From positions 1 through 6,939 of the forward strand of contig JBKPCR010000215.1 of NCBI GenBank assembly GCA_046727435.1: a stretch of DNA of 6,939 nt, written 5' to 3'. The position numbers and the translations under genes are program-made. Source of the stretch: CAVPRW01 sp046727435 [NCBI: bacterium] (lineage in GTDB: Bacteria; Tectomicrobia; Entotheonellia; J063). The notes beneath the pieces were generated by a model, which had not been told where the DNA came from, did not search any database, and saw only the letters and a list, made by a program, of their open reading frames with translations. This document shows, piece after piece, positions 6,109 through 6,939 of the stretch. Position 1 is the first letter of the stretch, and each line of letters opens with the position of its first letter.

Positions 6109-6491
6109 AAGCCTTGAGTGCCATCTTGTTTCTCTACCAGATGTTCCTCAAGCAGGAGATCAGGTGGCTCAACGAAGTTGTGTGGGCGAAAAACCGAGGA
6201 AACTCCCCGTCGCCTCGACTCAAGAAGAGGCTAAAGCGGTATTGAAAAGCTTATCGGGTATCTCATGGTTGATGGCAAGTTTGTTGTACAGCTCTCGCCT
6301 CCGGCTGATGGAGTGCATCCGCTACCGGGTGAAGGATATGGATGTTGCCTCTCATTACATCGTGATCGGGGACGGTCAGGGGGGCAAAGAGCGGGTAACC
6401 GTACTGCCCCTGAACATCAAACTCCCATGCAGCGCCATGTGTATGCTGTGAAAAACTGTATGAGCCGGATTTGGAGAAGGGGTTCGGAGCC
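6109..6491 (+). pseudogene. intI: Integron integrase (IntI) relic, truncated at both ends and frameshifted
   Basis: Joined across frames, the translation follows integron-type tyrosine recombinases: QALSAILFLYQMFLKQEIRW then LNEVVWAK (from 6108), RKLPVASTQEEAKAVLKSLS then GISWLMASLLY and LRLMECIRYRVKDMDV (from ~6194), MQRHVYAVK (from 6427) and LYEPDLEKGFGA (6456-6491). This corresponds to the end of the N-terminal SAM-like domain and the first part of the catalytic domain. The box I Arg (LRLME) and the GGKER beta-turn Lys are seen. The HxLRH box, the Tyr nucleophile and the IntI-specific insert are missing. Three one-base losses break the frame: in the A5 runs at 6189-6193 and 6451-6455, and near 6424-6429. 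There is no start codon; homology begins right after the palindrome. No attC site or cassette array is visible. It cannot be an active integrase. Confidence 0.85.
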
Positions 6492-6627
6492 TTGTCGATC
6501 TGTTGTGATCATTCTGGCTTGAACGTGCAGCGAAGATGGCTGGGAGCCTAGGCTGGTCGAAGAGAGGGAGGCCCAGCCGGATGGTGCACATGCCGGCGGA
6601 GTCATGGCAGCGAGAGCATCTTGGTTT

Positions 6628-6648
6628 AGGTATCCGGTTTTGATACCT
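6628..6648. repeat. Inverted repeat AGGTATC/GATACCT
   Basis: A 7-base perfect stem (6628-6634 and 6642-6648) with a 7-base loop CGGTTTT. A related sequence, TTTAGGATACC, occurs again at 6771-6781, where TAGGAT (6773-6778) also pairs with ATCCTA (6784-6789). These may be end structures of the mobile element to the right, or chance. Confidence 0.4.
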
Positions 6649-6799
6649 TGAGGGTCAGGTCGTTCGGTGCTAGATCCCTATAAATATCAAATTCCACAAT
6701 GGCTTAAGATAGTATAGTAAGACCTTCACTAAGAGATTAGATATCACTGTCGGATACATATGACGTTTCGTTTAGGATACCTAATCCTAGTTGGACTAA

Positions 6800-6813
6800 C
6801 CCGCAGGAGCGGG
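6800..6813. repeat. Short hairpin CCCGC-AGGA-GCGGG before the transposase
   Basis: A perfect 5-base GC stem with a 4-base loop lies 30 bases upstream of the transposase start. Rolling-circle elements of the IS91 family carry hairpins at their termini, so this may belong to the element's end. It is short enough to be fortuitous. Confidence 0.35.
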
Positions 6814-6843
6814 GGATGGGGGTGCGAGCCTGGGGATAGCGGC

Positions 6844-6939
6844 ATGGAGCGGGTGACGATCCAGCGGATTTTGCAGGAAGGCGACGCGGCGTTTGAAGGC
6901 CGCCACCCGTTACCGGGCTATGTGCGCAAGGCGGTGTGG
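6844..6939 (+). CDS. IS91-family-like transposase, N-terminal fragment (cut by right edge)
   Basis: The 32 visible residues (MERVTIQRILQEGDAAFEGR then HPLPGYVRKAVW) match the opening of IS91-type transposases, where a helix ending in (H/Y)-x-LP-x-x-x-R-x-(A/V) precedes the zinc-binding region. These are HUH (Y1/Y2) single-strand nucleases that move by rolling-circle-like transposition. The catalytic HUH and Tyr motifs lie outside the window. ATG 6844 is preferred because the family match begins there. The frame is open upstream to ATG 6760, which would add 28 residues (MTFRLGYLILVGL...) without family resemblance. The ribosome site (GGGGAT) is weak. Next to an intI relic, it marks the region as mobile-element territory. 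The family call rests on a short segment. Confidence 0.6.
   Translation, partial: MERVTIQRILQEGDAAFEGRHPLPGYVRKAVW

Larger units (their letters stand above)
6492..6843. other. Noncoding junction region, partly AT-rich
   Basis: No convincing gene was found on either strand. The first part (6492-6620) is GC-rich like the operon and holds a 7-base inverted repeat GGCTGGG (6538-6544)/CCCAGCC (6572-6578) plus the small palindrome AGCCTAGGCT. From about 6660 to 6790 the composition turns clearly AT-rich (for example CTATAAATATCAAATTCC), unlike everything to the left. A lone TATAGT (6713-6718) resembles a -10 box but has no good -35. The stretch probably contains the boundary of the IS91-like element; its exact end cannot be placed from one copy. 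Confidence 0.5.

Noticed and set aside
6186-6200. Programmed -1 frameshifting at AAA-AAC in the integrase
   Set aside because: No proper X_XXY_YYZ heptamer is present, a third frameshift has no slippery site, and the protein lacks its start and catalytic end, so decay or sequencing error is simpler.
6053-6451. A 132-codon frame that could be called an intact small integrase
   Set aside because: Its first ~45 codons run through the palindrome and out-of-frame integrase sequence. Only the middle matches IntI, so it is part of a frameshifted relic.
6109-6843. attC sites, cassette array or CRISPR
   Set aside because: No repeated attC-like core sites with cassettes between them and no regular direct repeats with spacers were seen.

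Overview
The window (roughly 60% GC by eye, coding on both strands) looks like chromosomal DNA of a free-living, metabolically versatile bacterium, probably uncultured or environmental. The sequence alone does not fix the phylum. The basis is an aerobic-type molybdenum hydroxylase operon, an integron-integrase relic and the start of an IS91-type transposase.

Layout. (1) Bases 1-1620, minus strand: a VOC/glyoxalase-fold gene (1620-1183) followed 43 bases later by a glycosyltransferase-9-like gene (from 1139, running off the left edge). (2) Bases 1621-1911: a divergent intergenic region with one fairly good sigma70-like promoter reading right, a weaker one reading left, and two dyads that could be operators. 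(3) Bases 1912-6056, plus strand: a compact operon for a xanthine-dehydrogenase/CO-dehydrogenase-family enzyme in the order large (Mo cofactor), small (2x[2Fe-2S]), medium (FAD), CoxG-like SRPBCC protein. The first three genes overlap by 4 and 1 bases, so their translation is probably coupled. (4) Bases 6062-6108: a near-perfect 47-base palindrome directly after the operon. (5) Bases 6109-6491: a decayed internal piece of an integron integrase (intI) with three apparent single-base deletions. (6) Bases 6492-6843: noncoding and partly AT-rich, with small inverted repeats. (7) Bases 6844-6939: the first 32 codons of an IS91-family-like transposase, cut by the right edge.

How the genes work together. 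The three subunits form a complete (alpha-beta-gamma) molybdenum hydroxylase: substrate is hydroxylated at the Mo centre and electrons pass through two [2Fe-2S] clusters to FAD. All eight cluster cysteines, the FAD-site glycine motifs and the catalytic glutamate are present. The large subunit lacks the AYxCSFR loop of true form I CO dehydrogenase, so the substrate is probably an organic compound (N-heterocycle, aldehyde or similar) and cannot be named from sequence. The CoxG-like protein probably helps assemble or place the enzyme. The right end (6062-6939) is a junction between the housekeeping-style operon and mobile-element debris. I did not find a clearly new biological system. The best leads are the substrate-orphan hydroxylase operon, the divergent control region, and the palindrome fused to the intI relic.
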